This document shows positions 1 to 12,599 of a stretch of DNA of 64,000 nucleotides, in pieces. The notes beneath the pieces were generated by a model, which searched no databases, was not told the origin of the DNA, and saw only the letters and a program-made list of their open reading frames with translations. The position numbers and the translations under genes were made by a program. Every line of letters starts with the position of its first letter. The first letter of the stretch is position 1. The DNA lies in the NCBI GenBank assembly GCA_015680685.1, contig MNCI01035040.1:168381-232380 (forward strand), given 5' to 3'. Source of the stretch: Gnetum montanum. Its lineage: Eukaryota > Streptophyta > Gnetopsida > Gnetales > Gnetaceae.

Positions 1-2260
1 AATGATGTTAAGAATATCATCAAACCCAAAGTAGAATGGATGGATGTGATGGGCTCGCTATCCAAATAATTAGTCACCTAAGACTTGATAGCATAGAACA
101 ACACCTCAACTGACAAGTCACATGAGTATTTTATTTGCCAATGAGATTACCCTCAAAAAGATAAAGCAAAAAATAAAAAGATAAAACAACAAATTGAAAG
201 ATGAAAAACTGGAAAAAAATTGTAAAATTGAAGAAAATGAAAAATATTTATTAATTCTGCTAGTTAGAAGGGAGGATATCCCCCATGACTATACCCTTGA
301 TTATGGCTAAAATTAATAAATGGAAAATTTGGATCCAAGCATTTTGGAAACATTGGAGTTTGGTCATATCCAAACCATTGGGTGTCTTTGGATGTGGTGG
401 TTGGAATGTATCCAAATTGGTGTTCACACACTTGATTGAAGTTGACATAGTGGGGCAAGTTAGAAGATGAGTTTAATTGATACAGAGTTGACCCACTATG
501 GCACCCTTGACCGTAAGATGGTATGCAAGGATTGATATGTCTCCCTACATGGCTATATTCATTGGGCCACATAGTTATTGGAATATGGATCGGTGGCCCT
601 GATAAAGTAATAAGAGGTGTTGAGTTTGAGGAGAAAGATGCACCATAGTGTTAAACTTGTGCTGAGTGGGAGCATGCATTAGTCTCGAAACTGTGTTATC
701 CCTTTCTACGATCATTCCTAAAGAAAGGATGCTTTCGACGTTGTGAAGGATTTCCACTGCGGTTAATAGTAGCAGCACAAGTAATGTTGGTTGGTTAGTG
801 CTGTGGTCTAAAACCTTCTGGTACTATTGGTGGCGATGTAGAAGGAGGTGAAGGATGAGAATATTGAGAGTAAGGAGAAGTATAAGGAACATGAGGTGGT
901 GATCTTATTGGAAGGGACACGGGCTGATAGTACTTAAGAGAATAATAATAATGTGGTGAGATAGAATATGTTGACCCAGTTGGGGAAATAGGATGTTGAA
1001 CCTGATAAGCACTTAGGTTTGGATGATATGAAGGGTGTGACTAGTTTGAGGGTGGCCTCCCCCATGACTGGGATTTTTTGCCACTATGATTGAACACAAT
1101 ATTTTTGTACAAACTCTGGATGTAACATTCTTCCCCAATGCTCATGTAAATATGACAAGATTGGGCATTGACCTTTGGGGTGATTGTACAGGAAAATGTT
1201 ACATTGATATGTATGATTAGCAGTTGAGTTCTTATTCTCTTCAACCCTTCTTTCTGATTGTCTAAGGGTGTTCTATCTTGCTTCTTGGTTCGTCATGGTT
1301 CTACCTCTAATAGTGTTGGCATATTCTCCACATTTTTCATGTATCCATTCCATCATCTTATTGATCTTTACCTCAATTTCATCTAGTGATTGTAGTATTG
1401 GCAAAGATGATTCGACCTCCTTGAGGTGAGTTGATTTCTCCTCTTCATGATCATGGAGCTTTGCTAATTGGAGATTTTGGTCCCATTGAGAGATTTCAAC
1501 ATTCTCCCATTTATCCATTTCTCCTTATTATTTTGCTACTCACTTAATAAGCTCTTGGAATTGATGGGTTCATAGCTCATATAGTTGACCTAGGGCATAC
1601 ATCCCTAGGGTCTCTCTTATTTCATTACAGAGCCCATCCATGATGTGGTACATTAGCCTTTTATCGGAGAATCCATGGCCTAGGCAATTGTTTAACAATG
1701 CATAATATCTTTCTAAGGCCATGTCCAAGGGTTCATGTTGTGCTTGTTTCCACTCTTGGATTTGTTTCCTCAAGGCTAACACTCTTGCATAGGTTTGATA
1801 TCTTTCGTTGAAGAGTTCTACCATTATCGGCCAACGTCAAATTGATTTTGGTCTTAAGGACCTATACCATACTTTTGCTTGGCCAATGAGTATCAGAGGA
1901 AAGAGCTTAAGTATTTGTCATCCATTATCAATATTTTTCCATACATAGGCATTATGGAAGGCTTGTAAATGATGTTGCAGATCTAAATCATAGCCTCTTG
2001 AAAACTTGGAAAATTTGTTTAAATCAAGCCTGGGTAGACTACTTTCCTTATGATGCCTCTTGTATATGCATTAGGCTCTTAGTGGCCAACAAAGGTTCAT
2101 CATCACTAAGTAGGTTATGAATTTGTGAGTTGGGATGATGTTGTCTTCGTTTATGTACATAGGATACCCGTGCATAGGATTGAGTACTCCAAACTTCGTC
2201 TTATAATCCATTGGTTCTCTAATGAATTGCCTTACTAGTTGTTGCATTGTCATCATCTTG
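1..2260 (-). mobile_element. Ty3/gypsy gag region, decayed, runs off left edge
   Basis: Read on the minus strand this is the gag part of the element whose 5' LTR is at 2406-3279. The start near 2256 gives a short leader rich in Met and Gln. The next 600 bases, through frameshifts and stops, give the usual order of a plant gypsy gag domain: an LFPL..GQAKVWYRSL-type block, then a 'VELFNERYQTYARVLALRKQI' helix (1824-1760) and an 'ALERYYALLNNC..HGFSDKRLMYHIMDGL' segment (to about 1620). A charged, coiled-coil-like stretch follows (1273-1518). From 1273 to 1 only degenerate Pro/Gly/Tyr-rich reading frames remain, and no protease or RT is reached before the window ends. Many in-frame stops show it is not functional. 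The Tat/Athila affiliation is an inference from the gag pattern. Confidence 0.7.
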
Positions 2261-2405
2261 TGAGAGAGACATTATTGTGAATCATGTGTGACTTAGTTGA
2301 AATTAATTTCTTTTCTAAAAGATATATCGTAAATACTTTGTTACAGTGATCTTGTATGATATAACTAATCTAGATAACTAGCACCATCCCTAGCAACAGC
2401 ACTAA

Positions 2406-3279
2406 TGATGAGTGGCTAGGTACCCCTACACTCAACCATATGAATACAAGCATTCACGCACGATCTGGTTGAACTCCACAGATGGGCTACTTGTGGTATC
2501 TAGATAGTTACACATTGATTGCAATTCACTATCTTCCCACCTGGACTAGTATTTGCTTTGTCAAGTATGGTTTAGTCTAGAGTGAGGTGTATGATGTGGT
2601 CCTAAGCTAGTGCTACTTCTAGAGGCAATGGAAAATAACTTTGTTTTAAGCTAAGAGGGAGTAGGAGAAGAGAATTTAAGCTAGCCTAAGTGTGATGAGC
2701 ATCCGTCCTTAATCATCTATACACATCTTGGACCTTGTGTACTACTATTAGGATTACCAAGCACATGACCTAGGTACACTACTGGGATACCAAGTAGTCA
2801 CACTTAAATGCTCGTGATTAAGTCATACTCATTCCACATTTAATAACAAGGATAATAAATGAAGGTAGAGAAATATTAATTAAGAAAGTAATAAATAACA
2901 ATAACAGTAAGAAATTAAAACTAAGTGAATGCTACAATGATGAAGTAATCTTGATCTTTATTGCCAGTCATGTGTGTGTCCAAGTACGTCACACTCGAAT
3001 AAAGGTTTTGTACAATTACAATCATCACACTGTGGGCATGCACTGGGGAAAGGGTTGAGATGAACTAAAAAATGACAAAAAGACTCTACTCTAACACCAA
3101 CTCTTACTCTAACCTATGTGCCCAAATGTGGTATTTATAGGCTTACACAAGAACCACAATACCACATATCCAATATCATTAGCCAAGCTACAATATCATG
3201 TACTTGATATCGTGGATCCGATATTGTGGGTCCGATGTCAAGGGTTCGATATCAGCACCTGAAAAACCATGATTCATCA
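2406..3279 (-). mobile_element. LTR1 copy A, 5' LTR of the minus-strand gypsy element
   Basis: An 874-bp LTR, minus orientation. On that strand it begins TGATGAATCATGG and ends CACTCATCA, the short inverted ends shared with the other LTR1 copies in this window. It contains a TATA box (CTATAAATACCAC, near 3133-3143), a U3 array of degenerate GATATC-bearing repeats (3165-3260) and a polyadenylation-like AATAAAGATC in the R region (about 2953-2963). The flanking pentamers differ (ACTAA and CATCA), and gag lies directly downstream. It is therefore the 5' LTR of a longer element rather than a solo LTR. Confidence 0.8.
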
Positions 3280-6200
3280 CATCATATCTTAGAAAATATA
3301 TCATATAATAACATCACTAGTTGTACATCCCCATGACTCCCAATCAAATCTATTGATACATACATAATCATAATATAATATTATGAGGTCCTACAATAAG
3401 GAGTTACACTATGGTTATTCAATTTTGATTTTTCTTGTAAATATATTTTTGGTATTACTAACAACCTAGTAGATTATCTAACCAAAGAATATCAAAAGAA
3501 TTATTCTTTTGATTTTTTTTAACAAAGAGAAGGGTAGTTTTTATGATCTTCACATTTTCTAGCTAAAGAAAACAACCCTAATCAAATGACCATTAAGCTA
3601 GATATTTATGAAAGTCTAAGAAGGTAACAGAGCAATGCTTTTGAAAATTATATCATGGATATGAATACTACACTCCTTGGAGAAGCTTTTACTTTTAATC
3701 AATTAATGGTCAAACCTCTTAGTATATCTACAAGTGTTTCTTAAGAATTATTAATGCTAGTTTTCATGCTAGTGAAGCTAAAATGTGGAACACATGTCCA
3801 CTTCATCAATTCAACAATGAATATGTAATCTATAAAATTTAGGTAGATTCATGAAATTCAACATCTACATGGTGGGCATGATGGAATAGATTTAGTCATA
3901 ATCCATTTTATTATTCAACTAGAACACCCAAAGAAGCTATAGAGTCTCAAAGCTCTTATGTTGATTATGAATATTATAATAATTTAGATTCAACAATATC
4001 TTTTAAGAGAATGATTCTCAAGTCATATTATTAGCAATAGTTCAATTAGCTCTTCCTCTAGATTTTTCTTTTTCAAAAATATTTATATGATAAATCTATA
4101 TGATATAAGGTAAATATCTCTTCTTCATAGTCATGAATCATCCATTTCTTCAAAGTTGTACCTACTTGAACCCTATGTTGATGATGAAAGATTGTACACG
4201 AAAACAAATGTTAATCTCGCTAAAAGCACAAGTCATCCTAGTATCAACCCATGTATTTTTAAAGAGTCATCTCTAAGTATGCCTTCAGTGTATGAAGATG
4301 ATGATAAATATCATCCACTATTTTCTAGTTCTTACTAAAGCCTTGATAGTGATGATTAATTCCAATTGTAGAAAAGCAAAATTCTTTGTACAGTTGGTAG
4401 TCAATGAATTCTTATCACTTTGAGAATCTTGTTAGAATCCACTTTTGAATTATTTTAGTTACATGTATGGGGTATGTTTAAAGTTGTTATGTGTGTACTA
4501 GCATAACATGGCCTTAGAGATAAGGATGAATCACTCTAAAGATAAGATTTATCATGCTTGTAAGTTAGTTCCCTCCCTAATAAGGAACCATATGTACTAT
4601 TGAAAGGCATCCTAAAGAAAAATCCTTACTACATTTATGTGAGTAGCTATTAAGAAATATCCTATAATAACTTATATTTTTTATGCCTACATTAGTATTC
4701 TCATTGTATAATCATGTACTTCTAGATGCTTCTAGATGCTTTTTTATGATGGGTTGTCCTTTCTAATCATGCTTGAAGTTATGCATGTTGGTTAGTGGGA
4801 TTTTCAGTATTATATTTTTATGCTTGTGTATATTTATTTTATGAGTCATTATATTTTTTAGCTAGTGTGTACTAACCTAATGGATGAGTTTAGCAGGCTT
4901 TTCATAGTGGCTATGAATGAGAGATGTACGTAATGAGAAGAAATTATTAAATTTTTATGTGTATGATATTTTTTAATTAAATTAATTATTTAATATATGT
5001 TATTTTAATAAATAGAGTATAGCATGATTGTTGTTAGCCTTTGGTATGTCTACGTTAGTTGAGTAAGGTTTCTGGTAGTTTTCTTTATTTAAAGCTTTAA
5101 TTTTTGAAATTAGGGTTAGGGTTTCTACATTTGAGATTTTAGTTTTTTTTTCCATTAAAAACACCACTCCATTCTTTTGAGCACTTTAGCATCCATTTTA
5201 CCAAGATGCAAAACCACTGCCAAATTGGAGACTTGTGGCGATATTGTAAAGTTTTGTTAGTTCATGTATGGAAAGTTATATCTATGTAGTTAAATTTTTA
5301 TGTTTGTGATTTTTATTTACACTTCTTAATTTCTAAGGAAGACATCTTGGCATTTTCTCATGTTTTGTTCCTATTCTCAAGTTTTGTGCATATTTGGTGT
5401 AAATGGATTTTGGTTGAAACTTCATGATTAATGTGAATTTATTGTGGGGCTAGGTATTTTCTTGCATGTTAGATTTGTTTTATTTTTATGTTTTAATCAC
5501 ATATTTTGTTCTACAAAATTTTATTGTTTTCAAAAATTTTGGAAAATTAGGATTTAATGAGAATTCAATATTTCAACCATTTCAAACTTGGTTATTGTGC
5601 ATTGACCTTTTATTTTGATCTTGTTAGAATTTTCTTGCCTTAAATCTATATGGGTTTTGTTCAGTTTGCTAAATTTTGAGTTTTCTAGGTTTTTTTTTTT
5701 TTTTTTTTTGGTTTTTTTTANTTTTTGAGTTATTCTAATTTTTACTAGGATTTGGATCCTTTGTCATGTGTTTGAGTAATTGCAACCATTTCATTTTATT
5801 TGAAGGTTAATTATTATTTCTTATGTCATCATTATCTTGTTGCCAAATATTACTATTAGTTTAAGGAGGTTTGGAAGTCATTTCATGCCTGCTTTTACAT
5901 TCTTCATTTTTTTTCATCAAAATCACAAGTCAATGATGGGTTGTGGAGAAACTATCAACATTGACCATGAGTCATGGTTTCCCACCATAGGTCATGGTAA
6001 GATCATGACTTGCTCAAACTATTTCCTTTGCATTTTAGTCTCAATTTTTTGGAATCCTATGATCCCACAAGTCATGGTTAAGTTGTGGCCTCCTACCACA
6101 AGTTGTAGTCAAGCTGTAATAAAGCCTTCATAGCCATGTTTGTATTTTTGAGCCATTTTGAGTGGTTTCTTATCATCCATGGATCATGGTCTTCCATCAC

Positions 6201-7906
6201 AAGTCATGGTCGACTGATGGTTAAGCCAAATTTGCTATAGTTTCTACCAATGGTTTTCTCTAGTAAACCACAAGTTGTGATTAGGTTGTGGTCTCATGAT
6301 TTTGTTGATCTTGGGTTTGTCTTACTATTAGAGCTCAATTCAACACATTTTGATACCTTTTGAATATCATTCAAGACTATTTGATTTGTCTAGAACATGT
6401 TGGATTATTGGATTCGACCTTAGAATTGATTATTAGATCTTGATGGAGTTTTTTGGTCATATGGACTTGTCACCATGTTTGTTATGTCCATCCATCATCA
6501 ATTTTTGGTTTGTATATTTAGATGTTCAAATATTTGTTGTTTGTCAATAACTAACACTAAGTTGCGTAGCTAGTTAGAGATGGACTCCCTAAAGATGTTT
6601 AGTATCTAGCCCTCACTAGGATGCATTAGTGTAACTCTTGTTATAGGTTTCATCCTGCAAGAGAGGGTGATCCATGGCTCATTAGTCCTTTTGTTCAATG
6701 GCTCTATAATATTAGACATGAGTCCTAGGTAGCACCTATAGCACTAATAGTTTGGTTTGAGACTAATTTATAAATCCTTGTGCATGGTAGTTTGGTATTT
6801 AATTGTTTGAACAATTTGATTTAGCTAAGTACTCATGACAACAATTCGCACATTTGAAACTGAGTGCAGTATGTGCTAGCCTCCTTGTTTGTAGATTGAT
6901 GGGTTAAAGTGGATAATTCAATTTAATTAGTTATTCATTTAATATCTAAATCTATATATGATATGTGATTCATGATGCTCAATGTGATGTGCTCTACTAA
7001 CATGTTGTAGGTCATTATGCCTTCACCTAGCCCACCATGATACTTACCCTCAAATCAACTAGAGTAGATGCCAAGGTTTCTTACTTAACATATACTAACT
7101 TCCTCTCTTATTTTTAGGTCATTAAGGCAAGGTGGAGAAAGGAAATCTTTAGATATTTGCTGCTAATTTTTGGATATTGTGCATGTTTGCTTTTCAACTT
7201 TTAGATTATGATCTTTTTTGCATAATATAACATTTTTGAACATGTATTAGTTTATTTCTTTATCATGCATTATGAATTTGGATCCTAGATACTTTTATGT
7301 ACTACTGCACATATTGATACTACTAGATATTTATGGCTATGTATTACATTTAGACTTATATGCTCTATTGTCAATTTTAATTTAGTTGCAATTTTTAGTT
7401 TGTTAATATATTGGTATTAACTGCTTATATCATATAATCTTTCACTATTAAAGTCTTTTCTTTTCTTTTGGTCATGGTATCACCGTATTTTCCTTTCACT
7501 TCCTTGTCACTATGTTAGATCATTCCATTTTTAGTTCTCTTGCCATTACTAATCAGTTTGTTTAAGGGTTCTATTTCCAATGTAATGCTCTTTAACCTAA
7601 AGCTACGAAAGAGGTTATTACACATCCTAACCTCAAAAAGTAATATTTAAAATAATTTCTAATTTATAAGCATTGAAATTTTGATTTCATTTATATATGC
7701 TTGCTATTATTAGACATAAACTTTGTGTGTGTGCGTGTGCATGTGTGTTTTTGATAAATTTCATAATGTATGTTGATTTTGTTTGTGACACATCATAAAG
7801 TCACAAAAATATGTAATGGTTAATATTTGGTTTCTTCCTATAATAGTGGAAAATGACATTGGGCCTTGGGCACTTGGCTAGATTCCTTGCAACTACTATT
7901 ACCAAC
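3280..7906. other. No gene recognised; AT-rich degenerate sequence
   Basis: 4.6 kb without a supportable gene. Between 3560 and 4340 the plus strand gives a coding-like but stop-ridden stretch (Asn/Ile/Ser-rich, ending in a 60-codon open frame at 4156-4338) that I cannot assign. Between 5900 and 6300 short words such as CACAAGTCATGG recur many times in varied form. There is a T-tract with an unresolved base at 5721. I see no host exons with splice context. Confidence 0.5.
5900..6310. repeat. Degenerate short repeats of a CACAAGTCATGG-like word
   Basis: The words 'caagtcatgg', 'gagtcatggt', 'taggtcatgg', 'caagttgtgg' and 'caagttgtag' alternate with 'ccaccata/ccaccaca' at irregular spacing. 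This looks like an old, decayed tandem array. A 98-codon open frame (5837-6133) overlaps it and is most simply explained by the repeat. Unit boundaries cannot be set by eye. Confidence 0.4.
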
Positions 7907-8765
7907 TGATGAGTCATGTTTTGCAGGGCCGTGATATTGGGTATCCGATATCAGGGCAACGATGTTGGGTATTTCATATTAGGGCACAACCTTCGATGTT
8001 AGGGATTCAATATCATCCCTTCTGTGTAGCCTATAAATACCACACTTGGGTGCACAATTGGGATATAGAAAGATAGAGATAGATTCATAGATTTTGATAA
8101 ATTTTAGGTTTTGTTAGTTTCCAGTGCATGCCCATAATGTGATGTTAAGTGATTGTACGACATCCTTATTCGAGTGTAACATACTTAGACACGTTACATG
8201 TTTGGCAATAAAGATCGAGATTACTTCCATCATTGCAACATCCACTTAGCTTTATTATTGTTGTTAATTACTTAAATGTTTACTATTTTCCTTAGTTAAT
8301 GTTGTCATTCATTTTTCTTTATTATTTCTGTCATTAAGCAGAATGAGTATGACTAATCATGAGCACTTAAGTGTAACTACTTGGTATGCCCAGTAATGGT
8401 ATGCTTGGTAACCCTAGTGGTAGTTGCATGAAGTCCAAGGCATGTACGGAAGGTTAGGAATGGATACTCATTGCACATAGGCTAGTTAGACTTTATTTTC
8501 CACTGTTAATTAGATTAAACAAGTAATTTCTTCATCATCATTAGGAATAGCTTAGGGTCGAACAACATCAATCATCATATGCTTCACTTTTGGATTAAAT
8601 CATACGTGACAAAGCTACTACTAGTCCAAGTGGGAAGACAGCAAACTGCAATCAAGGCATAACAATTTAGATGCACAACTAGTCCCATCCACGAAATTCG
8701 ACAGGATCATGCATGAACACTTGTGATTTGTATGGTTGGGCATAGGGGTACCTTGTTGCTCATCA
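7907..8765 (+). mobile_element. LTR1 copy B, solo LTR
   Basis: An 859-bp solo LTR, plus orientation, starting TGATGAGTCATG and ending CTCATCA. The 5-bp flanks are CCAAC (7902-7906) and CCAAT (8766-8770), a target duplication with one difference. It holds the U3 GATATC-type repeats (7930-8020), a TATA box (CTATAAATACC, 8032-8042), an AATAAAGATC motif (about 8207-8216) and the family's conserved last ~540 bp. No internal gypsy sequence is attached, as expected after LTR-LTR recombination. Confidence 0.85.
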
Positions 8766-8770
8766 CCAAT

Positions 8771-9903
8771 AGTATGCACTATACTTTACAACTAGTCCAA
8801 CCAAGGGCATAGTGGGAAGACTAGGGACTGAAACTGTGTAATTGATGATGAAAAACTAGCGTAATAGCTTTAAAATTTTATCTTGTTTCCCTTGAGATAA
8901 CAAATGAAGTTCTATTTCTATAGCGACTGAGCCACAATAAAGTAGAATTCATTACACAATTAATTTTAAGAAATTCAACTAGTTGATTGAGATCTTTTTT
9001 TAAAATGTATCGAATCCCTCCAAAGGACAAGTGTTGTAAACCATATAGACTTAGGAGGGCATATTTTGTGAGTGAAGATGTGGTTATTTCTTTCAAATCA
9101 AATTTCATATCAAATCTAAATAGGAAGTATGCTCCACACCTTTTCTTCCAACCATTCATAATGGGAGTTTCTAGATCTTTTCTAGTTAAACAAAAAAATT
9201 GTAATTATCTCTTCAGTAGGTCTTGTAGACTCTGCTTAGGTCTGAAAAAGTTGCCAAAAGTGCTATGCAAAGGAATAGGAGATAAAAATATGGTTAATAG
9301 TTTAAGCTCCTTGCTAGTAGAAAATGCACATATTATTTTCAATAATGCTTCTATAGTGTAGATAATCCTTTGAAGGCATAGCGTCCTAAAGAATCTTAAT
9401 GAGGAACAATTTTAAAATTTGATGTAACATGCAACACTGGAACACAGTGGGTAATAATTGCTCTAGTAATCAATTATTAACAATGGTCATGAATGATGGT
9501 CATGCACTACTATCCCTTGGTAACAATGTTCATGCATCATACTCTTTGTTGATTTGTACATGTGAATGAATGTACACTGAAGGAAAAAAATTAGGAAACA
9601 TACTCGCTTTAGTTGTTTCACCACAAATATAAGTAAAAAAAAGAATAAATTATGACAAGTCACTATAGTTAATTTGTACTTAATTGGTTTACAATGGCAA
9701 GTTATAATGGTTGTTGTGTCAATTATAGTAAAATATGTGCAATGGCATTGATATTGTATTAACATAGCCATCAAAGGTAATTTGAATTGTTCAACTAGGG
9801 TTCTACACAATAACAAATATTACTTTTAAAAAAGAAAATATGCAAGACATATAAATAATAATGAAATAGAAGAAAAACAAGAAAATCAAAAGTTTTTGAG
9901 GTT

Positions 9904-9934
<31 letters not shown>

Positions 9935-11019
9935 GGAGTGGGGTGGTGGGGTGGGGAATGTAAGACTTTGAAAAAAGCTAGTCAAATATTTCCAAAAATG
10001 GTTTTTCTTTTTACTTTAATTGACTTTACTTAAATGATGGTTACCGAATGTAGGAAATTTCCTATTCTGGCTACACCAATTAGGGAGCCCTAGCAATAGA
10101 CTGAAAATGATGATGAGTTGCCCCTTAATCCCCTTAATCAATTACTCTTTCTCTAAAAAATTGTCTCAAATTCAAACAAAATAAAAATCTGGTAATGTAA
10201 ACAATTTTTCTCCATCAAAAACATTACATCTTGCATTGTGTCACTTGATAATTCAACATTATTTATTTAAATTCTTGTTAAGCATTTTCAAAATTCTGTT
10301 TACAATATATTCATGATTAAGCATTGTCCATTAGAATTCAACATGTAATCTAAAAATTCCACGTCAAGACTACTACCATTAGCTTCCTCATTGTTAATAA
10401 TTTTATAAAAAGGTCATCACTTTCATCCCACCATCATAATTTGAGCTTTGGATGTTACCTTTTGGACTGTTGTTGACCATTGGATGTTACCTTTGGACTT
10501 GGTTGAATTTACTTTGAAATTTTGAATATTGAACTTTCTAAACTGTACCTTTGCGTCTCCATGGATTCGTTGTAGAACATCAACCTTTATGAATTCTTGG
10601 TGGCTACCATCATACTATATTTGGAATTTGAAAATGCTTCAGTTTTCATGTATTTAAAATTACGAATATTTTGGTCCCACCATTATTGTGGCACTGGGTG
10701 GGTTTGTGGTTCCACACCATTACCGGGGCAGTGGTGAGGTCCAAACAATTCAGGGTTACATTTTGACGAGGTACGCGAAGGTAAACGACAAAACGTAGTT
10801 CACTGTACCATGCTAACAATAACGGCAATTAGATTTTGTACCTGAATTTAGCAAAGGTATGTGTTTTCCTCTTCAATTGCGTTTTCGTGATCAAGTTTTG
10901 CTTTTTATGTGTTGTGGAAATGGCATGACTATTCTCATTTCAGGATAGCTTTTATACAGTCAAGGACAAATTAGAAATCACTCCAATAGATTAGAAATAA
11001 GCATTTCTTTTTCGTAAAT
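8771..11019. other. Intergenic region, no gene recognised
   Basis: 2.2 kb downstream of the cytochrome b561 gene. The open frames of 93-124 codons at 8878-9361 on both strands have no motif or homology that I recognise. A run of about 26 T followed by a G-rich tract lies at 9906-9956. The part next to 11019 should hold the 3' UTR of the minus-strand gene, but I cannot place its end. Confidence 0.5.
9906..9956 (+). repeat. T homopolymer followed by a G-rich tract
   Basis: About 26 consecutive T are followed by a short tract of G2-G4 runs separated by single T or A. Read on the minus strand it is a C-rich tract followed by oligo-A. It may be the tail of an old retroelement on the minus strand, but no element body is recognisable next to it. 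Confidence 0.5.
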
Positions 11020-12399
11020 TCATAGTTGTCTGAAGTCGGTTTCATAATGGTTGGAAGCCAAGGAACACAAAGCTACACAGCCACAAAGCAAAGCCAAGAT
11101 TATTCCCATAACATTAACAATGAAAGCCTCCATTGAATATCTGGAAATTGTTCTGCTTGATTGTAAGAATGTTAGCCTCTCCAGAAATCCAGTCTCTGCT
11201 GCAGCAACTGCAAGGCCATATGTGTAAAGCTCCATGAACGAATGCCATGAGATTTGCTGACCTTCTTTAACCTTCTTTAACCTTACCAGTGCGTGGACAC
11301 CGAAATGACATGAAACTTGCAATCAACTGCCAAGAAAACCAAAAATTCAGCCGTATTTAATAGAAAAGTATCTTCTTCTTCTTCTTCAGATATATCATCG
11401 TCAGAAAGTTCGAAAATTGCAGAGAAACTGTAAACTTAACCTGTATCCCAAACAGCAAGAGGCAGATCATTCCCAGCCATGAATGCAGACTGTAAAACCC
11501 ACCAAGACCTCTGTCACTGTGGAACTTGTAAGCAGTCCATATTCCTGTCACTCCAAACAACATGGCAATGGCCTGAACAACAACATACGCAGCCTTCCTC
11601 TGCATTTGCACCTTAGACCCTCCTCTTCGCATCAACATTGCTGTGTTGCACATCCCAACAATCCATGGTCAGGGCACTGTATTTTAGAAAAATAAATTTC
11701 AAAGCTAAAGAGCGAACAGTTTTTTGAAGTATTTCAAACCACTGGTTAAAAAGTAAAGCATCTGAGAACTCTGAGAATGATTGGCTTTACCTTCACCGCT
11801 GATTAAAATAAAACCAATCAGCATTAGCACTGGATGTGCCTGCCAACAACTTGTGATCAGATGTACCCACAAAGAAAAATCTAAGAATCTAAAACTCACT
11901 AATAGACAAGTACATAAAACAACACTGATCAATCTGTAGCTTAACCCACTTTTCAAATGCTGCTGTTGCCGTATGGAATGCTACAAGTAGTGAAAGACTT
12001 GCTACATTTATGGTTTTAGATTTCACCGTGCAAGCCGTTAAACAAAATATTTCAGTTTTATGCTATTTATCTACCGATGATGGTAGGTTCTAGTTCATAC
12101 GCTTCCCCAAGGAACATATTTATTCGTATTTACAATTTATTGTACCAGATGTCTTGCTTCAGTGCAAGAAACTTTGCAGGAATGAAAGAAGGTGTTGGGT
12201 GACTTACATTGCGGATAAGATGAAGATCATCGGATAAAAGTGCCATTCCTTCACGAAAATGCAGAACCCAGAACAAGACCAGCATTGCCACCAACATTGA
12301 AGTAACTCTCATCGACAGAAGCCATGAAAATGGTATCTCTGATGTTGATGCTGGGCATGGAAGACGCTGTGCCATGGATCTACCGTATGTGCTGTTCAT
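11020..12399 (-). CDS. Cytochrome b561 / transmembrane ascorbate ferrireductase-like gene, 4 exons, frameshifted
   Basis: Members of this family are six-helix membrane proteins that pass electrons from cytosolic ascorbate across a membrane through two b haems. Exons (minus strand): 12399-12208, 11839-11791, 11640-11441, 11326-11020, all with GT-AG junctions. Residues 1-64 include the first hydrophobic helix. The core then shows HPVLMLIGFILISGE (H66), LHSWLG (H133), and WHSF followed by LYTYG, with H172 counted without the duplication. These spacings match the four haem ligands of the family. The second ligand is missing: the sequence has RKAAYVVVQ, with Tyr at position 99. In exon 4 the 10-bp unit CCTTCTTTAA (plus strand) occurs twice in tandem at 11261-11280. 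One copy would keep the frame; two give a stop after residue 166, before the fifth helix. Total length without the extra unit would be 245 residues, normal for the family. The start is the first ATG after a GA-rich leader. It is either a young pseudogene or a mutant allele, unless the duplication is a sequencing error. Confidence 0.85.
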
Positions 12400-12421
12400 C
12401 CAATTCTGAAAAAGTCTCAGT

Positions 12422-12440
12422 CAGTCTCTCTCTCTCTCTC
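12422..12440. repeat. (TC)n microsatellite in the cytochrome b561 leader
   Basis: A short TC run, read as (GA)n on the minus strand, about 25 bases upstream of the predicted ATG at 12399. GA-rich 5' leaders are common in plant genes. This supports the chosen start but proves nothing about function. Confidence 0.7.
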
Positions 12441-12599
12441 ATTCTATGTTTTTCGCAATCATTTCAGCCTCCACTGGTGCACTCAACCTATTTGCAAGTG
12501 GCAAGGCCCACAATCCAAGAAAAAGCCAACTCTAGGAATTCAATAGAATCTACCTCAAGAATTTGGATTCTTGAGGTCTCTAATTGATGAGCATTCGGT

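Noticed and set aside
8878-9361. Overlapping 93- and 124-codon frames on opposite strands
   Set aside because: No motif, no splice context and no recognisable homology on either strand.
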